Below, in pieces: positions 15,561 through 18,531 of a DNA stretch of 18,531 nucleotides. Numbering within the stretch: position 1 is the first letter of the stretch; every line of letters starts with the position of its first letter. The position numbers were made by a program, and so were the translations under genes. The notes under the pieces were generated by a model that ran no database searches, was not told the DNA's origin, and saw nothing but the letters and a program-made list of their open reading frames with translations. The stretch is from DASYPP01 sp036006525 (GTDB taxonomy: Bacteria > Gemmatimonadota > Gemmatimonadetes > Gemmatimonadales > GWC2-71-9): positions 1-18,531 of the forward strand of contig DASYPP010000088.1 in the NCBI GenBank assembly GCA_036006525.1, in the 5' to 3' direction.

Positions 15561-16220
15561 ATGTTCGAATCCTTTGAGAAGCGAGCGCACCGGAAGTCGG
15601 TGGTTCAACCTGTTCTCGCCCTGGCGGTCCACGCCGGCCTGATCTCGCTGGCGCTTCGTGCCGCGCCGGAACCGGACAGAGGCGAAACCACCAGGCCGAT
15701 ACCTGCCAGGACGGTTTTCGTACTCTCGACCCAGAAGACCGACGGCTCCCCACTCCCCGGGGGAACCAGGGGGGAACCGCCCCTGCCTGTTCCTATAGAT
15801 GTGCCAACCGGCCTGCCGCCCATCGGCCCCCTGAAGCCCGGGCCGATCACCGGGCCGACCTTTGACCCGGGCCGGTATCTGCCAGGCGGAACCTCTGACA
15901 CCATGGGGGTGCTGGCGGCGGAGGTGCTCACCGAAAGCGACCTTACGGATCCGCCCCAGGCGCTGCATCTTGCTGAGCCCCGCTATCCCGAGGCGCTCCG
16001 CCGGGCCGGGATCGACGGGGCGGTGATTGTGACGTACATCGTGGACGCGGCGGGGCTTGTGGAGCCAACCTCAATCAGGATCGTCTCCAGCGACCACCCT
16101 GCGTTTGCCGAGGCGGTCCTGGCTTCGGTCGGGACGGCTCGATTCACCCCCGGACGGGTCCATGGCCGGGCCGTTCGGGTGCTGGTCCGTCAGGTTATCC
16201 GGTTTGCCACGCGGTCCTGA
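15561..16220 (+). CDS. TonB-like energy transducer (first paralogue)
   Basis: 219 residues. A single N-terminal hydrophobic helix (about 15-33) is followed by a Pro/Gly-rich periplasmic linker (45-110) and a C-terminal TonB domain (about 125-215: EPRYPEALRRAGIDGAVIVTYIVDAAGLVEP, then FTPGRVHGRAVRVLVRQVIRF). TonB links proton-motive force from ExbB-ExbD to outer-membrane receptors. Within the membrane helix the histidine is kept (LAVHAG) but the serine four residues before it, present in classic TonB and in the second paralogue here, is replaced by alanine. The second tonB, exbB and exbD genes follow on the same strand, though a 118-nt gap suggests a separate transcript. Confidence 0.83.
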   Translation: MFESFEKRAHRKSVVQPVLALAVHAGLISLALRAAPEPDRGETTRPIPARTVFVLSTQKTDGSPLPGGTRGEPPLPVPIDVPTGLPPIGPLKPGPITGPTFDPGRYLPGGTSDTMGVLAAEVLTESDLTDPPQALHLAEPRYPEALRRAGIDGAVIVTYIVDAAGLVEPTSIRIVSSDHPAFAEAVLASVGTARFTPGRVHGRAVRVLVRQVIRFATRS

Positions 16221-16338
16221 CCGGGTACCGGCTCCGCTAATCCGGTTGTAATCGAATTGTCATCTTCGGGCTACTGCCCGGAGAGCCTGGTTGCTTTACC
16301 TTAACGCTCCACAACATCCAGCACTGCTGGGAGGTCTC

Positions 16339-17034
16339 GTGTTCGACACCCTGATCGAGTCCAAGCCCAAGAAGCAGAGAACCGCCGGCCAGACGGTCTT
16401 CTCCCTTGTGGTTCACGCCGCTCTGATCGCCGCAGCGGTCAAGGTGACGGCGGGAGCCGCGGACCGGGCCGACGATAAGGCGACTGACACCACAATGGTG
16501 TTCCTGGAGGCTCCCAAGGACATCCCGAAGCCGGTGCCCCCGCCACCCGACCAAGTGGTGCAGGCCAATCCACCCCCGAAGGGGTTCCAGACGGTCATCG
16601 CGCCGACGGATATCCCCAAGGAAATTCCGCCGGTGGACTTGAACCAGCGGGCGCTGGATCCGCGCGACTTCACCGGTAAGGGTGTCGAGGGCGGCATCGC
16701 GGCCGGCGTGGTGGGCGGCACGGGCCCGGTCATCGGGGAGACCTTCCTCGAGGCCCAGGTGGACGACCCGCCGCAGATGATCTCGTCCGGCCCCCAGCTG
16801 TTTCCGCCGGCCATGAAGGCCGCCGGCATTCCCGGCAAGGTCACCATGCAGTTCGTGGTGGACGTGACCGGCCACGTGGAGCCCAATTCGCTCAAGGTGC
16901 TGAGCGCATCGCACCAGGCCTTCGTGGAGCCGACCAAGCAGATGCTGCTCAAGAGCCTGTTCAAGCCCGGCAAGGTGCACGGGGAGCCGGTGCGGGTGCT
17001 GGTCCAGCAGGTCATCAACTTTACAATCACCTGA
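16339..17034 (+). CDS. tonB: TonB-like energy transducer (second paralogue)
   Basis: 231 residues from the GTG at 16339, which has GGGAGG upstream and gives an N-terminus (MFDTLIESKPKKQ) parallel to that of the first paralogue (MFESFEKRAHRK). A membrane helix (about 20-38) contains the S-x3-H pair (FSLVVHAAL) used by TonB to contact ExbBD. A Pro/Asp-rich linker follows, then the C-terminal domain (about 130-228) with PPAMKAAGIPGKVTMQFVVDVTGHVEP and LFKPGKVHGEPVRVLVQQVINF. It starts a likely operon with exbB (40 nt gap) and two exbD genes, so this is the more likely working partner of that motor. Confidence 0.88.
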   Translation: MFDTLIESKPKKQRTAGQTVFSLVVHAALIAAAVKVTAGAADRADDKATDTTMVFLEAPKDIPKPVPPPPDQVVQANPPPKGFQTVIAPTDIPKEIPPVDLNQRALDPRDFTGKGVEGGIAAGVVGGTGPVIGETFLEAQVDDPPQMISSGPQLFPPAMKAAGIPGKVTMQFVVDVTGHVEPNSLKVLSASHQAFVEPTKQMLLKSLFKPGKVHGEPVRVLVQQVINFTIT

Positions 17035-17074
17035 TCACTCGTTCGCGGTCATTCTAACCGGGAGAATCTGAAAC

Positions 17075-17818
17075 ATGGATCTATTGCATCTCTTCAAGAC
17101 CATGGGCCCCTTCGCGAAGGGCATCGTGGTCGTCCTGGCGATCATGTCGATTTATTCGTTGACGATCGTCTTTACCAAGATCGTCATGTTCACCAAGAGC
17201 GCCAAGGGTACCCGGAAGTTCATGCCGGAGTTCTCCCGCGCCATCCAGGAAGAGCAGCTGGAGCAGGCGATCAAGCTGGCCGAGACCCACAAGAAGAGCC
17301 ACGTCGCCCGGGTGCTGGGCGAGGCGCTGTCCGAAGTGAAGCCGCTGCTGCGCGATCGCGCGACCATCACGTCCGCCGATATCAACTCGGCCGAGCGCGC
17401 GGTGGAACGGCAGATGCTGCTGACCCTGTCCGAACTGCGCCGGGGGCTGTCGGTGCTGGCGACCGTGGGCGCCACCGCGCCGTTCGTCGGCCTCCTGGGC
17501 ACCACGATGGGTATCGTGAACGCGTTCGTCGGCATGGCGGCGGCCGGCGCGTCGGGCGGCCTGGCCGGCATTTCGGCCGGTATCGCCGAGGCGCTGATCA
17601 CCACCGCGTTCGGCCTGATCGTCGCGATCCCGGCGGTGTGGATGTTCAACTACTTCACCACCAAGCTCGAGTACTTCACGGCTGAGATGACCTTCACTTC
17701 GAAGGAACTGATCGACTACCTGATCAAGAGCGTCGGCAGCGAGTTCGGCCGGTCGATCTTCACCAAGGAATTCCAAGCCCAAAAGGCGGTGAGCGGCAGT
17801 GGCCATATCCACGGGTAA
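17075..17818 (+). CDS. exbB: ExbB/TolQ-family proton channel subunit
   Basis: 247 residues with the MotA/TolQ/ExbB layout: a first membrane helix at about 12-38, a cytoplasmic domain at about 40-125 (EEQLEQAIKLAE), then two helices, the first with the family signature LATVGATAPFVGLLGTTMGIVNAF (about 128-152) and the second with EALITTAFGLIVAIPAVWMFNYF (about 172-195). It forms the pentameric inner-membrane stator core that, with ExbD, uses the proton gradient to drive TonB. A ribosome site (GGGAGA) lies upstream. The end overlaps the start of the first exbD by 20 nt. Confidence 0.94.
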   Translation: MDLLHLFKTMGPFAKGIVVVLAIMSIYSLTIVFTKIVMFTKSAKGTRKFMPEFSRAIQEEQLEQAIKLAETHKKSHVARVLGEALSEVKPLLRDRATITSADINSAERAVERQMLLTLSELRRGLSVLATVGATAPFVGLLGTTMGIVNAFVGMAAAGASGGLAGISAGIAEALITTAFGLIVAIPAVWMFNYFTTKLEYFTAEMTFTSKELIDYLIKSVGSEFGRSIFTKEFQAQKAVSGSGHIHG

Positions 17819-18248
17819 ATCCGGCGGGGTGACTTCGGAGATCAACGTGACGCCGATGATCGACGTCATGCTGGTCCTGCTGATCATTTTCATGATCGTC
17901 ACTCCATTGATCGCCGCGGGGTTCAAGGCCACGCTGCCGCGAGGCGCCAACCTGGACAAGGATCCCGAAGGCAAGGACGAGGTGGTCCTGGGCATCGACG
18001 CGTCCGGTAATTTCTTTCTCAATGGGCGGCCGATTCCGGACGACCAGTTGAAGGACCAGTTGGTGGCGATCTTCGCCGCGCGCGATACCAGCAAGGTCCT
18101 GTACTTCAAGGCCGACAACCAGATCAAGTACGGCCGGGTGCAGGAAGCGGTCGAGATGGCGCGGACCGCGGGCGTACGGGTGCTGGCCGCCGTGACGGAG
18201 CCGCAGAACAACGTGATTTTCGCGGACGACAAGAAAAAGAAGAACTAG
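17799..18248 (+). CDS. exbD: ExbD/TolR-family protein (first copy)
   Basis: 149 residues from a GTG at 17799, inside the end of exbB. A short cytoplasmic N-terminus (SEINVTPMIDVMLVLLIIFMI) leads into the single membrane helix with the proton-carrying aspartate D22. The periplasmic domain follows (residues about 50-145; DEVVLGIDASGNFFLNGRPI, YFKADNQIKYGRVQEAVEMARTAGV). A Lys-rich tail (DDKKKKN) ends the protein. It is the ion-conducting partner of ExbB. The 20-nt overlap with exbB implies coupled translation. Confidence 0.94.
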   Translation: MAISTGKSGGVTSEINVTPMIDVMLVLLIIFMIVTPLIAAGFKATLPRGANLDKDPEGKDEVVLGIDASGNFFLNGRPIPDDQLKDQLVAIFAARDTSKVLYFKADNQIKYGRVQEAVEMARTAGVRVLAAVTEPQNNVIFADDKKKKN

Positions 18249-18257
18249 CGGGGCGCA

Positions 18258-18531
18258 ATGGCGACACCGGGTTCGGGATCTCGAGGGACTGGCTCAGTCG
18301 CTGAAATCAACGTGACACCGATGATCGATGTCATGCTGGTGCTCCTCATTATTTTCATGATTTCGTTGCCCTGGATAACGCAGGGATTCCCGGCGATGCT
18401 GCCGTCCGCGGCACACTCCGAGTCTGATCCTGATGTGGGGAAGGATTTCGTCGTTGGATTGGATGAATCCGGCGGCCTGCATTGGAAGGGCAGGGCAGTG
18501 ACCGAAGCTCAGTTGCGCGATCAACTGGCTA
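18258..18531 (+). CDS. exbD: ExbD/TolR-family protein (second copy, partial)
   Basis: The first 91 residues of a second ExbD lie in the window; the 3' end is cut at the edge. It repeats the signature AEINVTPMIDVMLVLLIIFMI with the membrane aspartate D24 and starts the same periplasmic domain (DFVVGLDESGGLHWKGRAV). It begins 9 nt after the first exbD, so the two are tandem genes of one operon. The transmembrane segments are nearly identical while the periplasmic parts differ, suggesting a heterodimeric ExbD pair, or two motors with different TonB partners. Confidence 0.93.
   Translation, partial: MATPGSGSRGTGSVAEINVTPMIDVMLVLLIIFMISLPWITQGFPAMLPSAAHSESDPDVGKDFVVGLDESGGLHWKGRAVTEAQLRDQLA

Noticed and set aside
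16267..16280. Hairpin (CGGGC/GCCCG) before the second tonB as a terminator
   Set aside because: The stem is only 5 bp and no T-run follows; it is common by chance in GC-rich DNA.

Overview
This 18.5-kb, GC-rich window looks like Gemmatimonadota chromosome. That is an inference from gene content, the dockerin-like secreted protease, the two-membrane (TonB/ExbBD) envelope and the style of the intergenic repeats. No rRNA or other decisive marker is present, so the phylum call is moderate. There is no phage, plasmid or CRISPR signal.

Left end, minus strand (1-2776): a tightly packed three-gene operon encodes a serine palmitoyltransferase-type oxoamine synthase, a GNAT-fold acyltransferase and an extended SDR reductase cut by the window edge. 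This trio matches the bacterial ceramide (sphingolipid) pathway known from Caulobacter (Spt, bCerS, CerR). A good sigma70-type promoter (TTGTCA-17-TAAAAT) drives it.

3120-5829, plus strand: a secreted M6-type metalloprotease with a C-terminal dockerin-like calcium loop, followed by a small lipoprotein that may be its partner. A strong 16-bp hairpin terminator separates it from a convergent DUF4142 lipoprotein (5924-6541). A tRNA-Ala(UGC) lies at 6675-6747.

6801-10693, plus strand: an unknown polytopic membrane protein, a Mn-type superoxide dismutase directly followed by a 1-Cys AhpE-like peroxiredoxin (an oxidative-stress pair), an NTF2-like lipoprotein, and a membrane protein with a sensor-like extracytoplasmic region.

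10732-15258: a GxxExxY-family PD-(D/E)XK nuclease-like gene on the minus strand, a soluble GAF/PAS histidine kinase, then an OmpR-type response regulator and its membrane histidine kinase (CusRS-like).

15561-18531: two tonB paralogues, exbB, and two tandem exbD genes (the last cut by the window edge). Together they form a proton-motive-force energy-transduction module for outer-membrane uptake.

The most unusual signal is in the intergenic DNA between 6.7 and 15.5 kb. Five imperfect inverted-repeat elements, built from short (7-9 nt) tandem words, each start exactly at or across the stop codon of the upstream plus-strand gene. Two share a 73-nt arm (65/73 identical). In both, the upstream protein is extended in the same frame into the repeat and ends with nearly the same 14-residue tail. 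One of these two elements carries the GxxExxY nuclease-like gene between its inverted arms and the other has no gene. This suggests an undescribed REP/MITE-like system with a nuclease-like partner.
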